From assembly GCA_022790755.1 (NCBI GenBank), contig JAAVXR010000030.1, positions 1 to 64,000 of the forward strand: 64,000 bases of DNA, in the 5' to 3' direction. A model generated the notes under the pieces. That model was not told the DNA's origin. It worked only from the letters and a program-made list of their open reading frames with translations, and did no database searches. This document shows positions 18,584 through 29,156 of the stretch, in pieces. Numbering within the stretch: position 1 is the stretch's first letter; every line of letters starts with the position of its first letter. The stretch comes from Hespellia sp. Lineage in GTDB: Bacteria; Bacillota; Clostridia; Lachnospirales; Lachnospiraceae. A program made the translations under genes and the position numbers.

Positions 18584-19525
18584 TTACGAATGATCCGCTG
18601 TACGAGTCTCCAGTGCGCCTTCGATATCTGCCACCATCGCTTCCACGGCCGCTCTGGACGCATCGCCAAAGTTTTCCGGTCCGAATTTTGCATAAGCTTC
18701 CTGCTTGTAAGCCGCGATGATTCCTCGTGAGGAATTCACAATTGCTCCCAGCCCGTCCTCATTGAAGAAGTGTACCAAATCTTTGCCCTTTCCTCCCTGC
18801 GCGCCGTATCCCGGCACCAAAATAAAGGATTTCGGCATCACTTTGCGGAGCACTTTCCCCATTTCCGGGTACGTAGCTCCCACCACTGCTCCGACATAGC
18901 TGTAGGAATCGCCCATACATGCTTCGCCCCACTGCGCCACTTTCTCTCCGACCAGTTCGTATAATGGTTTCCCGTCGATCAGTTGGTCCTGAAATTCTCC
19001 GCTGGACGGATTCGAAGTTTTTACCAGAATAAACAGACCTTTCTTCTCTTCCCTGCAGACGTCAAGAAACGGATTGATACCGTCAGAGCCCAGATAAGGA
19101 TTGACCGTTATAAAATCTTCGTCAAACGGCGCATATTCCTGAGCGCCCACCTTCACTTTTCCAAGATGGCCTGCCGCATAAGCCGCGGATGTGGAACCAA
19201 TGTCTCCTCGTTTCACATCGCCGATCACCACCAGACCTTTACTCTTACAGTAGTCCACCGTCTTTTTAAACGCCATCAGTCCCGGTATGCCAAACTGTTC
19301 ATACATCGCGGACTGCGGCTTCACCGCCGGAATCAGATCATAGGTCTTGTCCACAATTTCTTTGTTGAACTGCCAGATTGCCTCCGCAGCACCCTCCAGC
19401 GTTTCTCCATACTCCTCATAAGCTTTCTTCTGCACATGTTCCGGTACATAAGAAAGCATCGGGTCCAAACCGACCACGATCGGTGCGTTCGTTTTCTTGA
19501 TATTTGCAATTAGTTTTTGAATCAT
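18584..19525 (-). CDS. pyrF: Orotidine-5'-phosphate decarboxylase (type 2)
   Basis: APIVVGLDPML, VIGDVKRGDIGSTSAAYA, NPYLGSDGI; GGAGGAAAGT RBS before ATG at 19525. Confidence 0.95.
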   Translation of the reverse strand: MIQKLIANIKKTNAPIVVGLDPMLSYVPEHVQKKAYEEYGETLEGAAEAIWQFNKEIVDKTYDLIPAVKPQSAMYEQFGIPGLMAFKKTVDYCKSKGLVVIGDVKRGDIGSTSAAYAAGHLGKVKVGAQEYAPFDEDFITVNPYLGSDGINPFLDVCREEKKGLFILVKTSNPSSGEFQDQLIDGKPLYELVGEKVAQWGEACMGDSYSYVGAVVGATYPEMGKVLRKVMPKSFILVPGYGAQGGKGKDLVHFFNEDGLGAIVNSSRGIIAAYKQEAYAKFGPENFGDASRAAVEAMVADIEGALETRTADHS

Positions 19526-19569
19526 ACTTTCCTCCATTCCGTGCACGTTTCGTCACACAAACAGGTATA

Positions 19570-20889
19570 TCATTTGTCCGTTTTCTCATATACGACCTTT
19601 CCGTCCACAATCGTATATTTTACGTTACCTTTCACCCTTCTTCCATCGAAGGGAGTATTTCTGCCCTTAGAAAGAAACGTATTCTTGTCGATCGTATATT
19701 CTTCATTGGGATCAAAAATCACTAAATCGGCAATCTTTCCTTCCGAGACGGCTCCTTTCTCCGTCAATCCCAGAATCCTCGCAGGGTTGTAACTCATCTT
19801 CTCCACCATCTGCATCGGGGTAAGAATCCCGGTCTCCACAAGTTCTGTGTAGGTCAGACTTGCAGAAGTCTCCAAACCTACAATTCCAAAAGCCGCGTCT
19901 TTCATGGACCCATTTTTTTCTGACTCTCCATGCGGCGCGTGGTCCGTGGAAATTACATCCATCGTTCCATCTTGCAGCCCCCGTCTCAGCGCTTCCACAT
20001 CCTCCCGACCGCGAAGCGGTGGATTCATTTTAAAGTTTCCGTCGTCTCCAGGAATATCTTCCGTACAGAGCGTAAAATGATGCGGGCACACTTCCCCGGT
20101 GACCGGAAGTCCTTGCTTTTTCGCCAAAGCGATCATCTTCACACTATCTTTCGTAGAACAATGGCAGAGATGCAGCCGCACACCGGTCTCCTTTGCCAGC
20201 AGAATATCCCGCGCCACAATCACGTCTTCCACGGCATTGGTGATTCCTTTCAGTCCCAGCGCCTCCGCCTTCGCATCCGCATTCATCACGCCGCCTTCCA
20301 CCATACTGGCATCTTCGCAATGTGCAAACACCGAAATCCCCGCTTGCTTTGCCTCTTTCATTCCCTTCCGGTATAGGGACGCTTTCATGACGGACTTGCC
20401 GTCCTCGCTGATCGCATGGCATCCGGCTCTGGCCATGTCTTCTATATCCGCCAGTTCCTCTCCATTCTGTCCCTTTGTGACGGCTCCAAGCTGAATCACA
20501 TGAACCGGACTTTCTTCATTCACACGACTGTGTACGGACTCCACCGCACGCCCGGTGTCGATCACCGGTTTTGTATTCGGCATCGCGCAGACCGTCGTGA
20601 TACCGCCTCTCGCCGCAGCACGCCCCCCGGTCGCCAGAGTCTCCTTGTATTCCAGTCCAGGGTCCCGCAAATGTACGTGCAAATCCACAAATCCCGGCAT
20701 CACATAACATCCTGCCGCATCTATGCAGCGGACCTCTTCTTTCTTATCCTTACCTTCTTTGATGATCTCTTCTCTCGTAATCTTTTCAGCAATTCTGACA
20801 ATCCGTTCGTTTTCCACAAAAACATCGCACTTCTCATCTCTCTTCGTCAGCGGATCCAGAACATGCCCATTTTGAATCAGAAGTTTCAT
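19570..20889 (-). CDS. pyrC: Dihydroorotase
   Basis: 439 aa; PGFVDLHVHLRDPGLEYKETLATG, CAMPNTKPV, ISTDHAPH. Confidence 0.96.
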   Translation of the reverse strand: MKLLIQNGHVLDPLTKRDEKCDVFVENERIVRIAEKITREEIIKEGKDKKEEVRCIDAAGCYVMPGFVDLHVHLRDPGLEYKETLATGGRAAARGGITTVCAMPNTKPVIDTGRAVESVHSRVNEESPVHVIQLGAVTKGQNGEELADIEDMARAGCHAISEDGKSVMKASLYRKGMKEAKQAGISVFAHCEDASMVEGGVMNADAKAEALGLKGITNAVEDVIVARDILLAKETGVRLHLCHCSTKDSVKMIALAKKQGLPVTGEVCPHHFTLCTEDIPGDDGNFKMNPPLRGREDVEALRRGLQDGTMDVISTDHAPHGESEKNGSMKDAAFGIVGLETSASLTYTELVETGILTPMQMVEKMSYNPARILGLTEKGAVSEGKIADLVIFDPNEEYTIDKNTFLSKGRNTPFDGRRVKGNVKYTIVDGKVVYEKTDK

Positions 20890-21010
20890 TCTCTTTGCCC
20901 TCTCTGTTTTCTGCTTAGACAGAATCTCCCAGAAACCTGTCCATAAATTTACTATAACAGATTCTAAGGGGAAAAGTCTACCGGAATTTCACCTCCGTAA
21001 AGAATGCCCT

Positions 21011-22534
21011 TTACGAATGCAAATCACTCATCGCCTGATTCAGCAACGTTTCCACATCATCCATCTTTTGCAGAATTTGTTTTTGTTCCTCCTCAAACAA
21101 AAGACCTTTATTGTACCGATAATAACGATCACACCCGTTTTCCTGCAAAAAGCGCAGGCTATAGTAATTGGCGTTTAATTCGGTAATAAAAGAGACCATT
21201 TCCTGACTGTCTCCAAATGCCTCTTCCATAAAATCAAATGCGTATTCCAGGCTCTTTGCCGCCCTTTTTAGAATTCGCTCCCGCTCTTTTGTCTCATCCC
21301 CAAACAACAGTTTTACCTGTGCAAACGCTTCCTCGCCTGCAAACTTTTTCTCCCTGACTACCGCCGCATAGCGATCCAACGCTGACAGAGCTTGATTCCA
21401 GACTCTTTTATCCCAACTGTTCAGAACTTCCAGGCGTTCTTCCGTTTCATAATCTTTTCTCGCAGTTTCCGCCGTCTGCTCCATACTGACTTCCCGAATA
21501 TTCTGCCCATACGGTTTCAAATATTCGTAAATCTTCGTCACAACCCCGTCGATCATACAGTATTCCCGGAAATATTCACCGAGCCGGCCGCTCAGAAGAT
21601 TGACCACACAAAGTTTCTCATCAAACGACGCGATTCTCAATTTTTCAACCGCCTCCTTCGTCCATTTCCCATCCAACAGATCTCCCACGCCGTAATCCTG
21701 CTTGTATTTCTGATATAGTTCCAGATAATTGGCGAAATCTTTTGCGATCTTCCAGTGTTGAATGTACTGAAATACCACTTCCCGATCTACTGGAATCTGC
21801 AATCGCTCATACGTCTGAAGCAGTTGGGATAAATCTTCCCATCCTCTGGCGGTCGCAAACTGTTTGCCATCGACAGTAGTCTCTATTTTATAAAAGCTCT
21901 CTCTGCGCATTTCCAAATACGAGATGATCGCGGGATGAATATTTTGTCGATATGCATATTCGATCCAGACTTCCAGGTTTTCTTCCACATCTATTTTCTT
22001 GATCCGATCCAATGTGACCACATCAAATTCCCGGACAGATTTATTGTATTCCGGCGGATTTCCTGCAGACACGATGATCCATCCTTTCGGAACTTCCTGA
22101 TTCCCAAAGGTTTTCTTCTGAAGAAACTGTAGCATCGTCGGCGCAAGCGTCTCCGATACGCAATTGATCTCGTCGATAAAGAGAATTCCTTCCTGACACC
22201 CGGTCTTTTCTATTTTCTCATAGACGGAGGCGATAATCTCACTCATTGTATATTCCGTCACAGAATATTTATTTCCCCCATACTCTTTTTCCTGAATAAA
22301 GGGCAGACCAACTGCACTCTGCCTGGTATGATGTGTGATCGTGTAAGCCACCAGACCGACCCTACAATCCCTGGCAATCTGCTCCATGATCTGCGTCTTC
22401 CCGATTCCCGGCGGTCCCATCAGAAGCACCGGCCTTTGCCGAACCGCCGGAATCTGATAGTCTCCAAATTCATCTTTCTGTAAATACGCACGAATCGTAT
22501 TTTCTATCTCCTGTTTTGCGCGCTTAATATCCAT
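21011..22534 (-). CDS. MoxR-like AAA+ ATPase
   Basis: 507 aa; Walker A GPPGIGKTQ, Walker B ILFIDEIN, SAGNPPEYN. Confidence 0.88.
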   Translation of the reverse strand: MDIKRAKQEIENTIRAYLQKDEFGDYQIPAVRQRPVLLMGPPGIGKTQIMEQIARDCRVGLVAYTITHHTRQSAVGLPFIQEKEYGGNKYSVTEYTMSEIIASVYEKIEKTGCQEGILFIDEINCVSETLAPTMLQFLQKKTFGNQEVPKGWIIVSAGNPPEYNKSVREFDVVTLDRIKKIDVEENLEVWIEYAYRQNIHPAIISYLEMRRESFYKIETTVDGKQFATARGWEDLSQLLQTYERLQIPVDREVVFQYIQHWKIAKDFANYLELYQKYKQDYGVGDLLDGKWTKEAVEKLRIASFDEKLCVVNLLSGRLGEYFREYCMIDGVVTKIYEYLKPYGQNIREVSMEQTAETARKDYETEERLEVLNSWDKRVWNQALSALDRYAAVVREKKFAGEEAFAQVKLLFGDETKERERILKRAAKSLEYAFDFMEEAFGDSQEMVSFITELNANYYSLRFLQENGCDRYYRYNKGLLFEEEQKQILQKMDDVETLLNQAMSDLHS

Positions 22535-22578
22535 TGATCCATCCTTTCCCCAAAAACATTTCCACCAGACGATTATTT

Positions 22579-23943
22579 TTATACTTCCAACAACGCATCT
22601 TCCGACAGCACGATCTGAATCGCCCAGGGCGGTACATCTCGATTCCGGTAATCCTCCTCCAAAAAAACAAACGCCGTTTCGAAAGGAGGCATTCTCTTAG
22701 GATAGATTCCAAAACCGTCCGTAAAATAAATCATTCCTTTTAACTGTTCAAACACGCCCTCGCGAACCAACCGTTCCACATGCGCGAACGCCGGACGAAA
22801 ATCGGTTCCGCCGCCGCCCTTTAATACAAGCTGTTCCATATATCGGCGTAATTCTTCCTCATTTGTAATCACCTGTTCCTGCTGCACCCGTTCATCACAC
22901 TGAAGAACTCGTATATGAACTTTGTGGAAAAAACTCTCGTTTTCACTCAGGACAGAATACGTCTCTTCCAGAAATCTTTCCACCAATGTTCCGGAACAGG
23001 ACATCGACGTGTCAATCACGATCACAAATTCCTGAATCTTTTTGATCTCTCGCGTCTCCTGCGGTTCAATCAACGGCATATTTCCATAAAGTTGAAGCCC
23101 ATAACTGTAGAAAACATAGTCGAACGTATCCGGATCTAGACGAGGTTCTTCCTTCAGCACCGCAAATTTTCTGAGAAACTCCCGATAATCATGCTTCTGA
23201 CGATTTTCCACAGATAACATCTGTTCCAGACCACCTGCCTGATCCGAGGCTTCTTTGGAAAAGGTCTGCATATCCGTTTCCATTTGTTCCGCAATCTCTT
23301 TCCATTTATTGTTCTGTTCTTGGCGTTTGCGTTCCTCCTGACTCTCCCAGAGCACATGATCGTCCACAACATACTCTACCGACAGCTTTTCCAACTGGTC
23401 TGACGACAAGTTCCAGGATTTTAATTCCCGATAGATACTCTGCGCGTTCAATACTGAAATCTGTTCTTTTAATCTCCGATAAATGTCCCGACGCAGCATA
23501 GATCTGGAAAACCGCACGCTTCGATGAAACATTCCGTCAATCATGGATTCTACAGCAATATCGCATGCCAGATTCCAAAGTCGCTCATCCCGTTCTTTTC
23601 TTCCACCCAAATGGCGGAACAGACAGTGCAGCACCATATGCAGGTACGCCCGATTCACCAGAACCCGACTTGTCCGATACAATCCCCCCAAGTGACTTGG
23701 ATGAAAGTAGATCGCAGCGCCATCCGTCCCCACCGGATCTACTTTTGCACTGATCGCATAAGTAAAGGAAGATAACGCCACATCCAGAAAGCGCATCCCC
23801 AGATACAATTCATTGCGAGCCTGCCGCAAAATATGAACTCCGATCTCTTCCAGCTCTTTCGCCGCCATCCTCGCCTGTTGTTCTCCCATATTCACGCTAC
23901 GAACCACTCCTTTCTCTAAAAATATTTCCCCATCACAACTCAA
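22579..23943 (-). CDS. VWA-like metallopeptidase-domain protein (DUF2201 type)
   Basis: 454 aa; N-term HMVLHCLFRHLG metallopeptidase-like, C-term VIDTSMSCSG MIDAS-like motif; paired with the MoxR gene. Confidence 0.82.
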   Translation of the reverse strand: MSCDGEIFLEKGVVRSVNMGEQQARMAAKELEEIGVHILRQARNELYLGMRFLDVALSSFTYAISAKVDPVGTDGAAIYFHPSHLGGLYRTSRVLVNRAYLHMVLHCLFRHLGGRKERDERLWNLACDIAVESMIDGMFHRSVRFSRSMLRRDIYRRLKEQISVLNAQSIYRELKSWNLSSDQLEKLSVEYVVDDHVLWESQEERKRQEQNNKWKEIAEQMETDMQTFSKEASDQAGGLEQMLSVENRQKHDYREFLRKFAVLKEEPRLDPDTFDYVFYSYGLQLYGNMPLIEPQETREIKKIQEFVIVIDTSMSCSGTLVERFLEETYSVLSENESFFHKVHIRVLQCDERVQQEQVITNEEELRRYMEQLVLKGGGGTDFRPAFAHVERLVREGVFEQLKGMIYFTDGFGIYPKRMPPFETAFVFLEEDYRNRDVPPWAIQIVLSEDALLEV

Positions 23944-24937
23944 ACGTCTTTGCTTCCGGCGGAAACAGACGATGCTCTGCCTGCATCAAATAACTCAACG
24001 CTTCTGCATTTTGCTTTTTCGACGCCTTCAAAATAGCACAACTCAACGTATCCTGCGTCCATAGGCCCTGTTCTGTCATCATGCAAAGTCCATCTAAGTT
24101 CTCCTTCTCCAGATAACAGTCTGCCAGTTTCGCCGCATTCTTTCGCCCAAACTCACGGTACATCTCCTTCGACCGCCCACTTAACTGATACGGATACGCT
24201 AACCTACCATAGATTAACCGCGCCAACACATCCATCTCTTCCTGCGCCTCCGCCAGTGAAAAGACTCTGTCATAATCTGCATACTGCACTTTCCGTTCAA
24301 AAAAGCATTGGCGAAAATGGTTCCCAGACCCGTGGTGCTGTGTGAATAGAATCCTCGCAGGGGTATTTTCCACCGCTTCCTCATAATGCTCCGGGAAAAT
24401 CAGATGCGCCTCCTGCCCCGACAAATGATATCGCAAAATTACATCCAGTTCATAGCGCACTTCCCCGCAAATTTCTTTCAGACACGTACTCTCGCCATTA
24501 AACATATCAATTTCAATTCGCAGCCGATGCCGGCACCCTGTAAAAATCCCAGCTCCAAGTCGATGCAACCGATCCGAAAACGCAAGTCTGTGCAAATTTC
24601 GGCATCCATAAAACGCATACTTGCCGATCGCCTCCAGACTCTTTGGAAATTCAACGGATTCTACGACATCACCACTAAACTCCGGTTCCTGATCTTCCCT
24701 CGTCAGAAGACTCTCTTCATAAAAATACGCCTTATCCATCTCCTCATCCTGGTGCCGACCACCCACAGGACTTGCCGTAAGAGACATCTTTGAGTTATAT
24801 CCCGGTGAAAACGCGTAATCACCAATGGACGTCACCGGTAATCCGTGTATTTCTGCCGGAATCTGTATGTTTTCCCCTTCATTCCAGCACCGCAATATTT
24901 CTATTCCATTCTTTTTTTGCCGATAAGCAATCTTCAT
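23933..24937 (-). CDS. Leucine-rich-repeat (BspA/LRR_5-like) protein
   Basis: Segments IPAEIHGLPVTSIGDYAF and VEFPKSLEAIGKYAFYGCRNLHRLAF. Confidence 0.65.
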   Translation of the reverse strand: MKIAYRQKKNGIEILRCWNEGENIQIPAEIHGLPVTSIGDYAFSPGYNSKMSLTASPVGGRHQDEEMDKAYFYEESLLTREDQEPEFSGDVVESVEFPKSLEAIGKYAFYGCRNLHRLAFSDRLHRLGAGIFTGCRHRLRIEIDMFNGESTCLKEICGEVRYELDVILRYHLSGQEAHLIFPEHYEEAVENTPARILFTQHHGSGNHFRQCFFERKVQYADYDRVFSLAEAQEEMDVLARLIYGRLAYPYQLSGRSKEMYREFGRKNAAKLADCYLEKENLDGLCMMTEQGLWTQDTLSCAILKASKKQNAEALSYLMQAEHRLFPPEAKTFEL

Positions 24938-24952
24938 TATTCTACTCCCATA

Positions 24953-25003
24953 AAAGGGACAGCCCACATCAATGATGATTCTGGGGACTGTCCCTTTTTC
25001 CAT
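24953..25003 (-). terminator. Terminator of the S41 peptidase gene
   Basis: AAAAGGGACAG...CTGTCCCTTTTT hairpin. Confidence 0.65.
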
Positions 25004-25014
25004 AACTCTATTTC

Positions 25015-26292
25015 TTAGGGATTTTCCCCTACAATTTCCATCGCCTTTTCCAGCTGATTATCCGCGTCTTCATCCTGTTCATTGACCTCAAACTCCACTG
25101 TAATATCCGGCTCAATGCCTTTTCCATGGATATTACGTCCTTTTGCCGTAAAATACTGTGCAATTGTCAATTTTAGACAAGTGCCATCCTGCAAATCAAC
25201 CAAACGCTGAACGACACCTTTTCCATAGGTCGTTGTCCCCACAATCTTGCCGACTCCATAATCTTGAACGGCACCCGCAAAAATTTCCGAAGCACTTGCA
25301 CTCATGCCATTTACCAGCACAACAAGCGGTTTTTCAAAGGTGTGGTCTTCCTCGTTGAAATACTCGGTGTCACGCTTCCCATCCTTATCTTCCGTGTAGA
25401 CGATCATGCCTTCCGGGAGAATCATACGCAACATCTCACAGACCGTATCCAAATTGCCACCCGGATTTGAGCGCAAATCAATAATCAGTCTCTCCATTCC
25501 CTGCTGTTCCAGCGCGTCCAGTGCATTCGCAAACTGATCTTGCGTCACGGAATCAAATTCTGTAATTCGAAGATACCCGGTTTGATTTTCTTTCATTTCA
25601 TATTCTACCGTCTGTGCCTCTATTTTACGACGGGTTGCCGTAAGTTCCAATTCCTCATTTCCGACTCCCCGCTCCCGATAGACGCCAAGCACAACTTGAG
25701 AACCTTCCTCACCTTTTATCCAGCCAACGATCTCGGAAAGTTCTTCGTCTTCAATTTCCCGACCATCCACAGAATAGATAACGTCGTCCTCCTTCAATCC
25801 AGCTTCTTCCGCCGGCGAATCTTTATATACCGATAACACTTGAATCAGCTTTGTGTCTGTCTGTTGCGTAAGCACAGCTCCCACTCCACTGTAGACTCCG
25901 GTTGTAGATTCCATCAATTCCTTTGTCTCTTCTTCATCATAATAAGTGGTATAAATATCATCCAGTGCATCCACATATCCAGAGTAGAGCCCCTCTTTTA
26001 ACGCCTCCTCATCTACATCATACAGAAAATATTTTTCCGCAAGCTTTTGAATCAATTCCAGTTTCGTCTCCACCGCGTTGTCAATGACGATCTCCTGCTG
26101 CCCATCCGTTCCAATATCCTCTGTAATCTCTGTCAATCGCTGTGCCCCAGCGAAATGCACGACATCTGTCACGACAAGCCCAACGAATATGACACACATG
26201 AGAAGGACGCCACAAAGCGTCCCTTTCACAAATTTATGATCTTTTTTAGATTCAGGCATCACCTCTGAAAACCTGTATTTTTGTTCTTCCAT
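25015..26292 (-). CDS. ctpA: S41 C-terminal processing peptidase (PDZ)
   Basis: 425 aa; PDZ DSPAEEAGLKEDDVIYSVDG, DLRSNPGG, VLVNGMSASASEIFAGA, GTTTYGKGVVQ. Confidence 0.94.
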   Translation of the reverse strand: MEEQKYRFSEVMPESKKDHKFVKGTLCGVLLMCVIFVGLVVTDVVHFAGAQRLTEITEDIGTDGQQEIVIDNAVETKLELIQKLAEKYFLYDVDEEALKEGLYSGYVDALDDIYTTYYDEEETKELMESTTGVYSGVGAVLTQQTDTKLIQVLSVYKDSPAEEAGLKEDDVIYSVDGREIEDEELSEIVGWIKGEEGSQVVLGVYRERGVGNEELELTATRRKIEAQTVEYEMKENQTGYLRITEFDSVTQDQFANALDALEQQGMERLIIDLRSNPGGNLDTVCEMLRMILPEGMIVYTEDKDGKRDTEYFNEEDHTFEKPLVVLVNGMSASASEIFAGAVQDYGVGKIVGTTTYGKGVVQRLVDLQDGTCLKLTIAQYFTAKGRNIHGKGIEPDITVEFEVNEQDEDADNQLEKAMEIVGENP

Positions 26293-26352
26293 CTCAAACC
26301 CGCCTTATACTTCTTTTTTCAACATGGAGCACCAAATCATTTTCTCAGATCA

Positions 26353-27474
26353 CTAAAGATAATTTCTCGGGTCCACTGCAGTTCCACCTGTCTCAACCTG
26401 GAAGTGCAAATGGACTCCGCTTGAATATCCGGTATTCCCTGTCAAACCAATCTGCTGCCCTTTACTTACCTGCTGTCCGGCAGATACACAAAGCGCCGAG
26501 TGATGCATATACTTCGTGACGAGACCATTTCCATGGTTAATCACCACCCAATTTCCTGCACTGTTACTCCATCCCGCAATGACCACAGTTCCTGCCGCCG
26601 CCGCGTATGTAGGCACTGGCTGTCCGCCTGTACCAAAATCCATTCCTTTATGTGCCGGATCACTCGGACTCCGATACTCTCCAAAATAACTTGTAATATA
26701 TCCGGTCGGACAAGGATGTGTAAATGTTCCATTACCGGAAACAACCGGCGGACCGGCCGACACATAGGTAGAAGAGCTTGCCCTTGCCGCCAACGCCGCT
26801 TGTCGCTGACGTTCCGCCGCCTCTTCTGCCTCTTTCATCAATTTGTCCAGTACATTTGCATTTTCACCGATCTGCTTTTCCAGGTCTGCCAACTTGGTGT
26901 TCGTCGCATCGAGCACTTTCTGAACCTCTGCCTGCTGATTGCTCAGCTCCGTCTGCAACGTCTCCAATTCTTTATATTCTTCCTGTAGTGCTTTTTCCTG
27001 TTCCTCCACCGTTTCTACAATCTGCTGGAATTCTACCAACATATTCCTATCATATTCAGAAATCTCTGAAACATACTCCGCTTTATTCAAAAAATCCGTA
27101 ATACTCTCAGAAGAAAGCAGGATCTCAAGAAACTGGACATTTCCATTTTCATACATAAATTTTATCCGTTTTTTCATGCTCTCATACTGATCATTCTCAT
27201 CAATTTTTGCTTGCGTCAGTTCTTCTTCTTTTGCAGAAATTTCCTCCTCTTTCTTGGTCATATTGGCCCGCGTTGCCTGCATCTTCTCCAGGATCGTATT
27301 CAGTTGTTCCGTCAGAGACTTCTTCTCCGCCTCCGTTTTGCCCTTCTGATTCTCCAGTTCCTTAGCCTTTTTCTTTGCATCTTCGATGGTTGTCGCATTC
27401 ACATTCAACACCATACAGGAGCTGATTGCCAGAACAACCAGTCCACTAAGGAGCCTTTTCATTCGTTTTCTCAT
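26353..27474 (-). CDS. Coiled-coil M23 peptidase (EnvC/PcsB-type, FtsEX partner)
   Basis: 373 aa; signal peptide, long coiled coil, HKGMDFGTGG...HLHFQVE M23 motifs; adjacent to ftsEX. Confidence 0.92.
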   Translation of the reverse strand: MRKRMKRLLSGLVVLAISSCMVLNVNATTIEDAKKKAKELENQKGKTEAEKKSLTEQLNTILEKMQATRANMTKKEEEISAKEEELTQAKIDENDQYESMKKRIKFMYENGNVQFLEILLSSESITDFLNKAEYVSEISEYDRNMLVEFQQIVETVEEQEKALQEEYKELETLQTELSNQQAEVQKVLDATNTKLADLEKQIGENANVLDKLMKEAEEAAERQRQAALAARASSSTYVSAGPPVVSGNGTFTHPCPTGYITSYFGEYRSPSDPAHKGMDFGTGGQPVPTYAAAAGTVVIAGWSNSAGNWVVINHGNGLVTKYMHHSALCVSAGQQVSKGQQIGLTGNTGYSSGVHLHFQVETGGTAVDPRNYL

Positions 27475-27483
27475 GTCAACCCC

Positions 27484-28449
27484 CTATACTTTCAGGTGTT
27501 TGCGTACCGTAAAATAGCTCCCAACAAATCCGATTCCGACACCCATCAAGATACCAATCGGCAATAGAATGCGATATACACTCTGAACAGGAAGGAAATC
27601 TATGATATTTTTCAGAATACTGAACTTCTCCATAACATATCCTACTGCTTTTCCGTATGCCAGATACAAAAATCCTAACGGTATGATCGCGCCGATCACC
27701 CCGATAATCAATCCCTCAATGACAAAGGGTGATCGCACCACAAAATCTTTTGCACCAATGTACTTCATAATTGCAATTTCTTCTTTTCGAACCGTGATAC
27801 CCATTGTTACCGTATTGCTGATCAGGAAAATAGAGACCGCCAACAAAATACCAATGATTGCAATGGATACATAACCTACCAGCGCATTGACACTGGAAAG
27901 CGTATTGGCAACCACATCCGAACGGTTTACCTTACGCACGCCATCCAAACCTTCTGCGAAAGACACCAAGTCCTTTTGCATCTCCGATAAGGACTTTTGC
28001 TTTCCCTGCAACTCCGGCGCCAATTCTGCGGAGTCTCCATCCAGCGTTTTCATAAAGACCGAATAGCTGGCACTGGTCGCCAAAGGATTATCATTCTTAA
28101 ATCCATCCGCCAATGAAATATTTTCTCCGAAGTAGTCTTCCTTGAAACTATCCCATGCCTCTTCTGCAGACACAAACTCCACCGCTGAGACTTCCTCTCT
28201 CGCTTCCAGCGCATCACCAATCTCCCGAATTCTCGCATTCGTAATATCCTCGTCAAAAAGAACGGTGATGGCAACCCCTTCCTCCGCGGATTTCACAATA
28301 TATTGTAAATTCTGAACAATTGCAAAAAACAGACCAAACAAAAAAATACACGCTGACATCGTTGCCACAGATGCAAGTGAAAACATTTTGTTTCGCCAAA
28401 TATTCTTAAAACCTTGTTTTCCTACATACCCTACTGTACTAATCCTCAT
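27484..28449 (-). CDS. ftsX: Cell-division ABC transporter permease FtsX
   Basis: 321 aa; FtsX topology, ends overlapping ftsE. Confidence 0.94.
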   Translation of the reverse strand: MRISTVGYVGKQGFKNIWRNKMFSLASVATMSACIFLFGLFFAIVQNLQYIVKSAEEGVAITVLFDEDITNARIREIGDALEAREEVSAVEFVSAEEAWDSFKEDYFGENISLADGFKNDNPLATSASYSVFMKTLDGDSAELAPELQGKQKSLSEMQKDLVSFAEGLDGVRKVNRSDVVANTLSSVNALVGYVSIAIIGILLAVSIFLISNTVTMGITVRKEEIAIMKYIGAKDFVVRSPFVIEGLIIGVIGAIIPLGFLYLAYGKAVGYVMEKFSILKNIIDFLPVQSVYRILLPIGILMGVGIGFVGSYFTVRKHLKV

Positions 28450-29125
28450 TTATAAATCCACCTCTTTTTTCATCACTGACAATTACACCCTGCTTCATTG
28501 TGATTACGCGCTCATTCATCTCATTCACAATTTCCTGATTATGCGTAACTACAAGTACGGTTGTCCCCCTCTCATTGGCCTCTTTCAATAAACTCATAAT
28601 CTCCCATGAATTCGTCGGGTCCAAGTTTCCCGTAGGCTCGTCCGCCAACAAAATCGCAGGTTCATTTACGATCGCCCTGGCAATTGCAACACGCTGCTGC
28701 TCGCCACCGGATAATTCCTTGGGGTAAGATTTATACTTTTGTGCCAACCCAACCAGTGACAAAGCTGCCGGGACTTTCTGCCGGATAATACGGGATGGTG
28801 TTTCAGTCACCCGAAGTGCAAATGCGATATTCTCATAGATATTGCGATCTTTGAGAAGACGGAAATCTTGGAACACAACTCCAAGTCCTCTTCTGAACTT
28901 CGCAATATGCCGATGTCTCAGTCGATTTAAGTCTTTTCCATTTACAACGATTGTCCCCTCTGTCGGATCTAATTCTTTCATAATCAGACGAATCAGAGTG
29001 GACTTGCCGGAACCGCTATCACCGACAATAAAAACAAACTCGCCCTGATTGATCTTTACAGATACCCCATTCAGAGCAGCAATCCCTTTTGAATACTCCT
29101 TCGTCACATTTCTTAATTCAATCAT
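28439..29125 (-). CDS. ftsE: Cell-division ABC transporter ATPase FtsE
   Basis: 228 aa; GDSGSGKST, LSGGEQQRVAIARA, ADEPTGNLD. Confidence 0.96.
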   Translation of the reverse strand: MIELRNVTKEYSKGIAALNGVSVKINQGEFVFIVGDSGSGKSTLIRLIMKELDPTEGTIVVNGKDLNRLRHRHIAKFRRGLGVVFQDFRLLKDRNIYENIAFALRVTETPSRIIRQKVPAALSLVGLAQKYKSYPKELSGGEQQRVAIARAIVNEPAILLADEPTGNLDPTNSWEIMSLLKEANERGTTVLVVTHNQEIVNEMNERVITMKQGVIVSDEKRGGFINED

Positions 29126-29156
29126 ATTTCCTCCTTATTCAGGAACCTTTCGCTCC

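Noticed and set aside
20890-21011. PyrR-type attenuator or riboswitch upstream of pyrC
   Set aside because: Only a promoter-like stretch and the upstream gene's hairpin were seen; no convincing anti-terminator/terminator pair.
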